Source: Deinococcus sp. LM3 (GTDB lineage Bacteria; Deinococcota; Deinococci; Deinococcales; Deinococcaceae). From it: a stretch of DNA of 64,000 nucleotides. Shown here one piece after another: positions 1-7,770 of the stretch (its first letter is position 1; each line of letters begins with the position of its first letter). The stretch lies in the NCBI RefSeq assembly GCF_002017875.1, contig NZ_MUFV01000004.1, positions 1 to 64,000 of the forward strand, given 5' to 3'. Below the pieces are notes generated by a model. It had not been told where the DNA came from. It searched no databases and worked only from the letters and a program-made list of their open reading frames with translations. A program made the position numbers and the translations under genes.

Positions 1-955
1 GGCGGCCATTAGCCTTCACCTTGACCGGAACCTGCGCCTGGAGCCACACGCCGACCCGGAGGCAGCTGATCCAGGCCAGGACGACCAGCCCGAACAGACG
101 TTCCAGCCGGTCCGGGTGGGTGATGCCGGTCCGCTCCACATCGAACCCGCGGACCTTGAGGCTCGCGAACGTGCACTCCACCGACCAGCGAGCCCGGTAC
201 AGCATGCAGGTGTCCCACACGCTGAAATCCGTGGCAATGGCCACCAGGTCCCCCGCGGGGGACCTGGTGGCCACGACCTGCATCACCTCACCGTAGACGT
301 TGGCCCGCTCGGCGAGGCACCGCACCTCCCCGACCTGCAGATCTCCAAACCACGTGTCCACGCGCAGCTCGTCCACGACAGCGTTCTTCCGGATGCGGAT
401 GGCCCGTTTGATGCCCTTGCGTCTCAGGAACCGGAACCACTCCCCGCCGATGAATTCCCGGTCAGCGACCAGGCCCTTCCAGCGGCCCGCTGGAAGGGCC
501 TTCAGGAGTCGTGAGACCAATTGGATGCGCCGGACCGTGCCGCTGTTGCCGTCGTGATCGAGAGCGGTCCAGACGAGCGGCACCGTGTACCCGTGCAACA
601 CGACGCCGAGGACCAGGAGGTTCAGGGGCGACTCGCCACGCTCCCAGGTCGTCCGGTCCATGCTGAGCAGCAGTTTCCCAGGGGGCAGCAGGGCCAGCAG
701 GAAGGCCAGGAACACCGGTCCAGTCAGCTGGGGATCCCGGCACCCTCGTTCCACCCGGCGTTTCTTCGCGTCGAGGGAGCTTGCCCCAGGCAGGTGGGCG
801 CACAGGTCACTCTGGTTCACGCTCCTCGCGGTCACCATCGCGAAGATCACGTCCACGACACGCTGCAGCGTGTCGTGGCGCAGGAAGGGCACGCAGGCTT
901 TGAAATGGCGGGTGAGTTCAGTACGCTGGAGATCGGCGGGTTCTGGGATGGTCAC
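1..955 (-). CDS. IS4-type DDE transposase, C-terminus cut by window edge
   Basis: An uninterrupted minus-strand frame runs from a GTG at 955 to the window edge (about 318 codons seen). It contains a first catalytic Asp in the run LLLSMDRTTW, a second in VADREFIGGEWF, and a Glu in the C-terminal YRARWSVECTFASLK block, which is the W-R-x3-E pattern of IS4-family transposases. It is a clear relative of the broken transposase at 22404-28823. Because the frame has no stop inside the window it may be intact. The start is chosen because homology to the relative begins just after it (MTIPEP versus MTIRDT). Confidence 0.8.
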   Translation of the reverse strand, partial: MTIPEPADLQRTELTRHFKACVPFLRHDTLQRVVDVIFAMVTARSVNQSDLCAHLPGASSLDAKKRRVERGCRDPQLTGPVFLAFLLALLPPGKLLLSMDRTTWERGESPLNLLVLGVVLHGYTVPLVWTALDHDGNSGTVRRIQLVSRLLKALPAGRWKGLVADREFIGGEWFRFLRRKGIKRAIRIRKNAVVDELRVDTWFGDLQVGEVRCLAERANVYGEVMQVVATRSPAGDLVAIATDFSVWDTCMLYRARWSVECTFASLKVRGFDVERTGITHPDRLERLFGLVVLAWISCLRVGVWLQAQVPVKVKANGR

Positions 956-1055
956 ACACCCAAAACACCGCCGTTTGTTGTGCCGATTCGCGACCGATCA
1001 TACGTTCAGGAATTTTGCGTCCAGCACAGCCTCAACCTGAAGATGTCCGGTACAG
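1..1055 (-). mobile_element. Partial IS4-type insertion sequence
   Basis: The element runs leftward out of the window. Its right-hand end, read on the minus strand, begins CTGTACCGGACATCTTCAGG at about 1055. It aligns loosely with the left end of the related element at 22329 (CAGCACCTGACACTTCAGG), and both continue into a shared CTGGACGC stretch. The left inverted repeat and any target duplication lie outside the window, so the outer boundary is not proven. Confidence 0.7.
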
Positions 1056-1358
1056 AGGACGAGCCGATTTAACCAAGTGCACAGGGCCTGCCCGACATGT
1101 TCTCGGCTAACCTCTTAACCAACACTGGAAATTTTTATGGATATGGTCGTATTTGAATGGCGGGAGCCGCGTGACATTCTGTGCTGCACGTCAGCCGTCT
1201 CGTGCTGCAGCGCGAGACGAACAACGGAGATTTGCAGAACGCGCCGACCGTGGATATCGTGGCGGCCAGGCGCTTGTGGCAGTGCGCATGAAGACCAAGT
1301 CCCCCGTAACGGGGCCCGGTACTCGCAGACTCACTCCAGCCCAGCCAGGAGACAACCT
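1056..1358. other. Intergenic stretch, nothing recognised
   Basis: About 300 bases between the IS end and the small membrane-protein gene. The open frames here show no recognisable protein and lack a plausible start. A Shine-Dalgarno-like AGGAG near 1347-1352 belongs to the next gene. Confidence 0.5.
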
Positions 1359-1661
1359 GTGGGCAGTGAACAGAACAACGTTCAATTTGTGCGCTGGCTG
1401 GTGCTGGTCATCCTCGGGCTGATCACCCTGGCGTTGGCGCCGACCACGGTGGTCTACCGCTTGAGCTGGCGTGAGGAAATCCGAAGGGCGCCACACGATG
1501 TGCTGGCGTTGGGGTATAGGGGCATGGTAATTCCTCTGGGCTACGGCGCGCTGTCCCTCCTGGCCTTGGGCGCCACGATGAGCTTTTACACACTGACGTG
1601 CCCAAAGCGCTGGCAGGGCAAGTCGGTGCCGAGGTCGCTGGGGACTGACCCTCCGGCGTAA
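1359..1661 (+). CDS. Small two-helix membrane protein
   Basis: A 100-aa protein of unknown function. It has a hydrophobic segment at about residues 11-30 (FVRWLVLVILGLITLALAP), a polar loop with SWREEIRRAP, and a second helix at about 54-75. I chose the GTG at 1359 because AGGAG lies 7-8 bases upstream and the membrane topology begins right after. The frame stays open much further upstream, but that extension is Cys/Arg-rich and looks non-coding. No family recognised. Confidence 0.5.
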   Translation: MGSEQNNVQFVRWLVLVILGLITLALAPTTVVYRLSWREEIRRAPHDVLALGYRGMVIPLGYGALSLLALGATMSFYTLTCPKRWQGKSVPRSLGTDPPA

Positions 1662-1773
1662 AGTCTTTCAGGCGGTCCGCCTGTGGTGCCCGTCAGGCCG
1701 TGTGTCAGAAGCCAGTTGGGTAAGTTAGGTCGCCGACGCGAACTGCTGTGGTCCTTGACGTGCAAGGCAGTCT

Positions 1774-2590
1774 TCAGCGCCCCGTCAGGGCTTCATACGC
1801 GGCATTGATCTGCTTCATCCGCTGTTCGGCCAGCAGCCGGAACTCTGGCCCCAGGCTGGCGACCCGTCGGGGTGATACTGCTTGGCCAGTCGGCGGTAGG
1901 CCGCTTTGATGTCCTCCAATGTCGCGGTTGGGGACACCTCCAGCACCTCGTGTGGGGTGGACGCAGCGGCCTGAGGTGTGGTGCGCTCCTGCAGGGCGCC
2001 CACCAGCGCCCTGGCGTCCCCCCGCGCGGCCCAGAGGTCACCCACGGGTGTGAAGGCGGTGTCTTTCGTGCGGGGTTGCCACACCACGCCCTGGGCCTGA
2101 AGTTGCCGGGCAGCCAGGGTGACCTGCTCGTAAATCTCCGCCCAGCTCTTGGCCCGGTCCCCCTTCGGGGCACTGAGGTCCATCTCGTCGGTGCGGGCCT
2201 TCACGTCCAGGGCAAACCGTTCACCATTGCCGGTGATGAGCAGGGCGTCCGCGTCGCCGCCACGCGCCAGGATGATGCTGGTTTCCAGGGTCCAGCCGGT
2301 TGGGAGTGCCGCCTGCAGGTCCCGGAGCGCCTGCGCTTCGACCGCGGCCGTGGGCGGCGGGGTCCGCCTGTGGGGCCGCGCTGCCCGTCAGGTTCTGACG
2401 CATGGCGTCCCAGGCCTGGAGCTGCTGGGCCAGGGTGACCTGATCGGCGATCAGGGTGGTGACCCCGCGGCTGAGGCTGGTCTCGTACTCGCCTTCGGCG
2501 CGCCGGGGTTTGTGGCGGCGGCCACGGCGCGGAGGAGGACGCCCTGGGAGGCAGCAGCGGGAGTGGCCAGGGTCATGGGGGATGGCTGCA
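1774..2590 (-). pseudogene. NERD-like plus J-domain protein, frameshifted
   Basis: On the minus strand, fragments in different frames join into one protein. The first has the pattern RAEGEYETSLSRGVTTL followed by a helical stretch. The next resembles a nuclease-related NERD domain: EAQALRDLQAALPTGW, then ILARGGDADALLITGNGE and FALDVK. Last is a J domain with HPD in YRRLAKQYHPD. One frameshift lies near 2345. A second lies at about 1867, just after HPD, where restoring one base gives the normal end RVASLGPEFRLLAEQR ... NAAYEALTGR and a stop at 1774. The 5' end near the IS3 element is unclear. J domains recruit DnaK. Whether this is a true pseudogene or an assembly error cannot be settled here. 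Confidence 0.55.
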
Positions 2591-2713
2591 CTGTACTGGC
2601 TGAGCGCCGCGCGGTTCTACAGATGTGTGTGGTCTGCCCCCCGAAAACTGGACGGGATGAAGTAGAGAGTCAGGCTCGCCCCCGCCAGCCGTAGGCTGGG
2701 AAGCGAGGCCCCT

Positions 2714-2983
2714 ATGAAAAACCGGCAGTTCAGCGAAGATCAGATCATCAAGCTGCTCCAGGACGCCAAAAAGGGTGAGAAGCCAGTCGAGGACCTGTGC
2801 CGTGACTTCGGCTGCAGTCCGGCGTCCTTTTACGCCTGGAAGAAGAAGTACGGCGACACCACTGTTGGCGAAGCCAAGCGGCTTCGCCAACTCGAGAAAG
2901 AGAACGCCCGCCTGCTGAAAATAGTCGGGCAGCAACGCCTGGAAATCGATGCGATGAAGGACGTGATCCAGAAAAAGCGGTGA
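2714..2983 (+). CDS. IS3-family transposase OrfA (helix-turn-helix)
   Basis: An 89-aa protein starting MKNRQFSEDQIIKLL, the usual opening of IS3-group OrfA. It has the helix-turn-helix around DLCRDFGCSPASFYAWKKKYG and a C-terminal leucine-zipper-like coil (RLRQLEKENARLLKIVGQQ). It binds the IS ends and normally acts with OrfB through a -1 frameshift fusion. Its stop overlaps the start of the orfB frame by a few bases, as in intact IS3 elements. Confidence 0.85.
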   Translation: MKNRQFSEDQIIKLLQDAKKGEKPVEDLCRDFGCSPASFYAWKKKYGDTTVGEAKRLRQLEKENARLLKIVGQQRLEIDAMKDVIQKKR

Positions 2984-3886
2984 CGCCCGCCGAGAGACGG
3001 GCGGCAGCGAGGCAACTCGTTGCCGCCCAGTCAAGCCCGAACGGGCTTGCCTCCTGGTGGGCATTCCCAGATCCACCTGGTACTACCGTCCGAAGCCGCG
3101 TCACGATGGGGATCTCCGGCAGCGCATTCGCGAACTGGCCCTTGTGCATCCTCGACGCGGGTACCGGTTCATTCACGCGCTGCTCGTCCAGGAGGGACAT
3201 CGCATCAACCGGAAGAAGGTCCGGCGCATCTGGCGCGAGGAGCACCTGACGGTCACGACCAGGCGCCGGAAGAAGATCCGCACTGGGGCGAGTGTTCCCA
3301 TGCAGGCTGAGTTCCCGATCACGTGTGGACGTATGACTTCCTGTTCGACCAGACGTTCGGGGGGACAACGCTGAAGATCCTGACGCTGACCGACGAGTTC
3401 ACCCGTGAATCCCTGGCGCTGCGGTGGCGGCGTCCTTCACATCCCTGGATGTGAAGGACGTGCTTCAGGACGTCATCGCGGCGCGTGGTGCACCCAGATT
3501 CATCCGGAGTGACAACGGGCCAGAGTTTATGGCTCGTGACCTGGGCATCTGGTTGGCTGTGAATGCGGTCGGCACCCGGTTCATTGAGCCGGGGAAGCCC
3601 TGGCAAAACGGCTACGCCGAGAGTTTTCACTCTCGGCTGCGGAGGAATGCCTGAATCTGGAGGTGCTGTACTCGCGCGGCACGCCCAGGTGGTGCTGGAT
3701 GGCTACCAGGCGTTTTACAACGAGAGGCGGCCACATTCGTCGCTGGGCTACCGAACCCCTCACGAGCATGCCGAACAGTCCAGGGGGCGGCCGAACGCCC
3801 CCCTGTGCGGACAGAACACCGCACAGGCGAACGTCCGACCTTCCCCTGGTCAGGCAGGAACCGCTGATGATGTACCCTGCTCTTGA
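2980..3886 (+). pseudogene. IS3-family transposase OrfB, multiply frameshifted
   Basis: Homology to OrfB integrase-core transposases is spread over several frames. It opens with TPAERRAAARQLVAA, then a second frame has GIPRSTWYYRPKPRHDGDLR and RRGYRFIHALL (HTH_21 region). The catalytic core follows: first Asp in a broken VWTYDFLFDQ-like segment, second in FIRSDNGPEFMA, Glu in WQNGYAESFHSRLR. The end YQAFYNERRPHSSLGYRTP is typical. At least four frame changes (near 3040, 3310, 3420 and 3650) make it non-functional as read. Confidence 0.8.
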
Positions 3887-3936
3887 GCCGAGTCTCTACT
3901 CGAAACTGTCCAAAATTTGGGGCCAGCCCATGTGCA

Positions 3937-4411
3937 GAAACGGAGGCGCCCCGAGCTCCACCTGGAGAGGAGCACAGGCTCAAGGCAGAAGACACCAGGC
4001 TGAGTCAGACAGGGCACGTGTCCATGCTGCTGACCTGCGGATGACAATTGAGGGGCCTGCTTCACCACCGCGTATCCGGCCAGCCAGGAGTGTGTGCGGC
4101 GGCAGCCACACGAACGCCTTGCACGATCTGTGCGCCGACTCCGCCCATGCCCACCGCCATAGGCTGCTTCTGCGCACAGGGCCTCATGCCTATGGCCACT
4201 GGGGCCTGGCCCCCAGCACCCGATGTGCTGCTCACATGTGCATGACAAAGCACGAGGGCTGCTCTATGGTTGTGCGCGCCCCGGTTCAGGGTCGCTCATC
4301 CAACATCACGATCTCATTTCGTCGTGTCGACTCGACACGGCTTGGGCCCCGTATGCCGCCGCGTGCTTGTCGTCTGCCGACAGCACAACGTTAACTATGG
4401 AAAGGAGTTAA
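3937..4411. other. Non-coding leader region of the biosynthetic cluster
   Basis: No convincing gene. It holds an inverted repeat GCCATAGGC (4156-4164) / GCCTATGGC (4188-4196) with a 23-base spacer, a CTGGGGCCTGGCCCCCAG hairpin just after it, and the 17-bp dyad listed separately. It ends in a strong ribosome-binding site (GGAAAGGAG) for the gene at 4412. Promoter hexamers are not obvious. Confidence 0.5.
4323..4339. promoter_or_regulatory. 17-bp perfect dyad, candidate operator
   Basis: CGTGTCGA-C-TCGACACG is a perfect 8+1+8 palindrome. It lies about 72 bases upstream of the first gene of the biosynthetic cluster. The position and symmetry suit a homodimeric repressor. It does not look like a Fur box, so the regulator is unknown. 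Confidence 0.45.
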
Positions 4412-5065
4412 ATGCTGACATCGAGTTTGCCCACACAGGAGCTTGTTGAGAAGGAAATGTGGCAGTTTTTTGCCCGTGGCAAGGCCGGGTGTATTTTCGC
4501 CGCTGTTGCGGCCCGTCGGCCAGACTTTTTTCGCTGGCGGCAAACCATTGTGTGGAAACCGAGTATTTTGGAAATTGATCGGAGTATTGCAGAGGCACTG
4601 AGCGCAAAAAAATGTCTCGACGTTAACCCTGGTGTTTCCAACAGTGACTTCAGTGAGAGACTTACGTGTGCTGATTGGCATGATACGAGCGAGTGAATTC
4701 CTCTTCGTCGAAGACGAGGTGAGTCACGACAACCTCCTCTGCCTTGGCATTCGGGCCCGCATCGGCCCGTTGACCTCATGGGTCACTGGATTTGCGACGC
4801 ATGCCGACATGCCGGTCACCGACGCGCGCCCTATACCGCCTTGACCCTGCGGATTAAACCCCGCCCGAAGTACAGCGCGGTCATGAAAAAAGCGCCAGAG
4901 AATGTTATACATCTCGCCGATATGAACATGCGGGGCCTGAGTCGGGAGCAGTTTCAACAGTACTGGGATCTTTCGCATACACATACAGCGCGACTCCTTG
5001 GTCACAAACCAAATATCTTCAGTGCAGCAAAAACGACTTTTGTTCTGCCGCGTCGCCACGAATGA
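4412..5065 (+). pseudogene. Conserved hypothetical protein, two single-base indels
   Basis: First gene of the cluster, with an excellent ribosome-binding site (GGAAAGGAG, 4 bases before ATG). The protein is spread over frames 2-0-2. The first shift is at a run of seven A near 4610. Reading one A less continues into LVFPTVTSVRDLRVLIGM. The second is near 4820, where one missing C would join PVT to RRAPYTALTLRIKPRPKYS. The repaired product is about 217 aa, with no signal peptide, and ends NIFSAAKTTFVLPRR. The stop overlaps the next ATG (ATGA). I do not recognise the family. The bases changed are homopolymer or near-homopolymer, so slippage, mutation and assembly error are all possible. Confidence 0.55.
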
Positions 5066-5706
5066 AAATTCACGCTCTCTACCACCGGGCGGCACATGGG
5101 CACCCTGGGCGGCGCACAGAACAGCTCATCCTGACCTTGGCGGGCATCCAGGGCCATTTTCCGACGTCCCCTGTGCGGCAGGTGCTGGCCACAGACCTCC
5201 ATACCCTCCATCAACTGGGATTGGAGCCTGGGGTTTTGAAAGAAGATCTGGTCCTCCAGGATATTGATCTTCACGCCCTCGCCTCTGGCAGTGAACTGGT
5301 CTTCGGCGCGGTGCGCTTGCGCCTGACGGTTCACTGCGAACCCTGCAAACAGGTGGGGACCTCCGTCTCCACGCGCACGTTGATGCACCGGCGTGGCTAC
5401 CTCATGCAGATCATGGCACCGGGTCCGCTGACCCTGGGAAGCCCGGGTCACGTCCGGTCAGATGTGTATGAGGAGATCCCATACCGGGCGGTGGACCGGG
5501 TCGCGTGGTACTTGCGACGACTGGACGGTCCGATTGCCAGTACACAGCTCATGGAAGCGCTTGGATTGCCAATGGGCATGTGCCGTGCGCTGCCCCGAAT
5601 GCTCCGGCACATTGACCCGACCGATGCCGGCAAAGTGACGTTTAAAAGCGCTGAGCGCCGTGCCCGTGCAGAGCGCCTGGCGACGCAGGCGAGAGGCCAG
5701 ATATGA
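5062..5706 (+). CDS. MOSC-domain protein
   Basis: A 214-aa protein. Residues about 20-125 match the MOSC fold pattern: LGLEPGVLKEDLVLQDIDL, ALASGSELVFGAVRLRLT, then the conserved Cys block CEPCK and a GYLMQIM strand. MOSC enzymes handle sulfur or molybdenum-cofactor chemistry; YiiM and mARC relatives reduce N-hydroxylated compounds (family knowledge). Beside an N-monooxygenase, a role in reducing or detoxifying an N-hydroxylated product is plausible but inferred. The start overlaps the previous stop by ATGA and the end overlaps the next start, so it is translationally coupled. Confidence 0.75.
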   Translation: MKIHALYHRAAHGHPGRRTEQLILTLAGIQGHFPTSPVRQVLATDLHTLHQLGLEPGVLKEDLVLQDIDLHALASGSELVFGAVRLRLTVHCEPCKQVGTSVSTRTLMHRRGYLMQIMAPGPLTLGSPGHVRSDVYEEIPYRAVDRVAWYLRRLDGPIASTQLMEALGLPMGMCRALPRMLRHIDPTDAGKVTFKSAERRARAERLATQARGQI

Positions 5707-6380
5707 CGCCAAACGGTGGAAAATTTATTGTTGTCTTGGGTGGCGATGGGGCCGGGAAAAGTACGTTGTTACGTACTCTGAAATCAAGCGGTTACTGCAC
5801 GGTGGACTGGCGCGCCATGCAGGCAGACCCCGCCCTCGCCCAGGTGTATGGCTGGGCCCTGCACAGTGACTCGTCAGAAATCCGCCGACAACTTCAACCA
5901 GTCACACGAGCGTTGGACTTCATCAAATTCTATGTGGCGCTCTATGAACATGTTATCCGGCCTAAACTTGATGCTGGACAGGATGTCATCGTTGACTCGT
6001 ACTACTTTAAATCATTCGCCAAAGAGATCCTCTTCAATGAGCGTGTTGATATCATGGGCAGTCTCCGCCATCTCTTGCCATTGCCCGACGCCATTGTGTA
6101 TTTGCACGTCAGCCCAGAAATTTCCCTGCTCCGGCGAGGACAGCGGTTCTCCGGCCACGAGTCGTTTGATGGGGCCTGCACGCAGAGTTTCATTCACTTT
6201 CAGGATCGTCTCAAGTACGAAATCAACAATCTGATCCGCGACATTGATCGCTGCGATGTGGCCGTAGATGACAAAGATGCAGATGCGGTGGCTGCTGCAG
6301 TCTTCAAGCACTTTGCGCTTATAGGAATTCGTCCGATGAACGGACTGATGGAGGCACATGACGCCGCATCCTTCGCCTAA
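5703..6380 (+). CDS. Thymidylate-kinase-like P-loop kinase
   Basis: A 225-aa cytoplasmic protein with a Walker A loop GGDGAGKST at about residues 13-21. Mid-protein it has IVDSYYFKSFAKE, resembling the DR(Y/H) substrate region of thymidylate kinases, and DAIVYLHVSP before an Arg-rich lid (RRGQRFSGHE). The normal DRY motif reads DSY, so the natural substrate is probably not dTMP. It overlaps its neighbours by 4 and 23 bases within the operon. Likely phosphorylates a small-molecule intermediate or resistance substrate (inference). Confidence 0.7.
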   Translation: MTPNGGKFIVVLGGDGAGKSTLLRTLKSSGYCTVDWRAMQADPALAQVYGWALHSDSSEIRRQLQPVTRALDFIKFYVALYEHVIRPKLDAGQDVIVDSYYFKSFAKEILFNERVDIMGSLRHLLPLPDAIVYLHVSPEISLLRRGQRFSGHESFDGACTQSFIHFQDRLKYEINNLIRDIDRCDVAVDDKDADAVAAAVFKHFALIGIRPMNGLMEAHDAASFA

Positions 6381-7707
6381 AGAGATTGTCATTTATGACC
6401 TGATCGGGATCGGCCTTGGTCCCGCCCAGCTCTCCTTCCTGATCGCGTGCGCTGAGCAGTCTGAATTGGCTGGTTGGAAGATGCTGCATTTGGAGCGGGG
6501 CGCTTCCTTTTCGTGGCATGCGGGCATGAGAACGGCCTACAGCATGATTCAGATGTCTTACCTGAAGGATCTGGTGACACTGCGTAATCCCCAAAGTGCG
6601 TTTACGTATATTAGCTTTTTACATGACCAGGGCCGTCTTCAGCAGGCAGCCAATCTGAACGATTACACGCCATCGAGATTCGAATATGCACAGTATCTCA
6701 GTTGGGTGTTGAACAAGCTCGCCCCCAACGTGCGTTACTCTGCCGAAGTCACCAATCTTGACAAGGTGTGCCTGCCTGAGCACGGAGAAGTCCTCCAGGT
6801 CACCTATCAAGACCCCCAGGGCCGCCGCTCCATCGAGTACACGCGGAATATTTACCTCGCGGCAGGAAAAACGCCCTTTGTTCCTGAACACTTGCAAGTC
6901 GCTGGCGGGGAGCAGGTGTGGCACACCTCGCACTTCAGCACGGCACTTGCGCACATCCGCAAACACCCGGCGCCCCGGGTGGCGGTGGTCGGCAGTGGCC
7001 AAAGTGCAGTTGAAGCACTCCTGACATTGCAAGACGCCTGTCCAGATCTCGAGTTGCACGCCATCTCTCGGGGCCAGCTGTTCCGCGCGGTTGATGCCAA
7101 TCCGTATGTCAACGGCTTTTACACGTGGGAAAGTGAGCAACGTTTCCACCAGGCAGATCAGGCGTGGCGAGGGCAGGTCCGGGCCGAGCTGTCAAACTCA
7201 AACTACGGTGTCGCTGACGTCCGGCTGCTCAATGAGTTGGCCCGACGTGACTATGACGATCGCATCCTTGGTCGCCAACGCTTGCACCGACATTCCCACT
7301 GCGAAATTCTGGCCATCGATGAGGAGTCGTGCCTGCTGACTGTGACGCTGCAGGACAGGCAGATTGGTGGTCGACGCGTGCTCAACGTCGATTTTATCGT
7401 CTTTGCGACGGGGTATCACTCCGACAACATCAGGGACCTAACAGCTCCAGTCGAATCCTGCGTCGCCACCCCCGGGCAGCAGCTGACCCCTCACCCAGCT
7501 GCCGCCTGCCACATTTTGATTGCCGGTCAGAATGGGCCTTCATCCGGTCTGGCAGAAGAGACCATCACGAGCCTGGCACTGCGGGCAGGCGCCCACGTGT
7601 CCTTGCTGCTTCACCTAAATGCCCACCGGTTGTCTCCGGGCCCTGGGGTGCAGAGGCGCCCATCTGAGGAAGCCCACCCGACCGGACAAGTGCTTGTGCC
7701 ATCGTGA
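6358..7707 (+). CDS. L-lysine/L-ornithine N-monooxygenase
   Basis: A 449-aa protein of the IucD/PvdA/SidA family, FAD- and NADPH-dependent enzymes that hydroxylate the side-chain amine of lysine or ornithine for hydroxamate siderophores. Visible motifs are the FAD site GIGLGPAQLSF (residues about 17-27), MIQMSYLKDLVTLRNP with the Lys-Asp-Leu signature, the NADPH site VAVVGSGQSAVE (about 207-218), and the C-terminal FATGYH and NGPSSGLAEE segments. Length is normal. The start lies within the end of the kinase gene, with GGAGG just upstream. Whether lysine, ornithine or another amine is the substrate cannot be read from the sequence. Confidence 0.9.
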   Translation: MTPHPSPKEIVIYDLIGIGLGPAQLSFLIACAEQSELAGWKMLHLERGASFSWHAGMRTAYSMIQMSYLKDLVTLRNPQSAFTYISFLHDQGRLQQAANLNDYTPSRFEYAQYLSWVLNKLAPNVRYSAEVTNLDKVCLPEHGEVLQVTYQDPQGRRSIEYTRNIYLAAGKTPFVPEHLQVAGGEQVWHTSHFSTALAHIRKHPAPRVAVVGSGQSAVEALLTLQDACPDLELHAISRGQLFRAVDANPYVNGFYTWESEQRFHQADQAWRGQVRAELSNSNYGVADVRLLNELARRDYDDRILGRQRLHRHSHCEILAIDEESCLLTVTLQDRQIGGRRVLNVDFIVFATGYHSDNIRDLTAPVESCVATPGQQLTPHPAAACHILIAGQNGPSSGLAEETITSLALRAGAHVSLLLHLNAHRLSPGPGVQRRPSEEAHPTGQVLVPS

Positions 7708-7714
7708 ACCCAGG

Positions 7715-7745
7715 GTGGCGAAGCTGGCATTGCCAGCTTCGCCAC
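7715..7745 (+). terminator. Strong hairpin between monooxygenase and MFS genes
   Basis: A perfect 14-bp stem GTGGCGAAGCTGGC / GCCAGCTTCGCCAC closes on a 3-base loop (ATT), starting 8 bases after the monooxygenase stop. There is no T-tract, so it may be an mRNA stabiliser or partial attenuator within the operon rather than a full terminator. Confidence 0.55.
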
Positions 7746-7770
7746 GACGCTCTGGAATGAAGGAGTTCTT

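Larger units (their letters stand above)
2632..3936 (+). mobile_element. Degenerate IS3-family element
   Basis: OrfA and OrfB reading frames lie between imperfect terminal repeats. The left end reads TGTGTGGTCTGCCCC followed by GAAAACTGGAC, and the right end, reverse-complemented, reads TGCACATGGGCTGGCCCC followed by AAATTTTGGAC. The ends are therefore approximate and no convincing target duplication was found. The orfB frame is broken several times, so the copy is probably inactive. Confidence 0.75.

Noticed and set aside
4156..4196. Possible riboswitch or small RNA in the leader (GCCATAGGC inverted repeat)
   Set aside because: No conserved riboswitch core recognised and no expression platform visible; left as an inverted repeat only.
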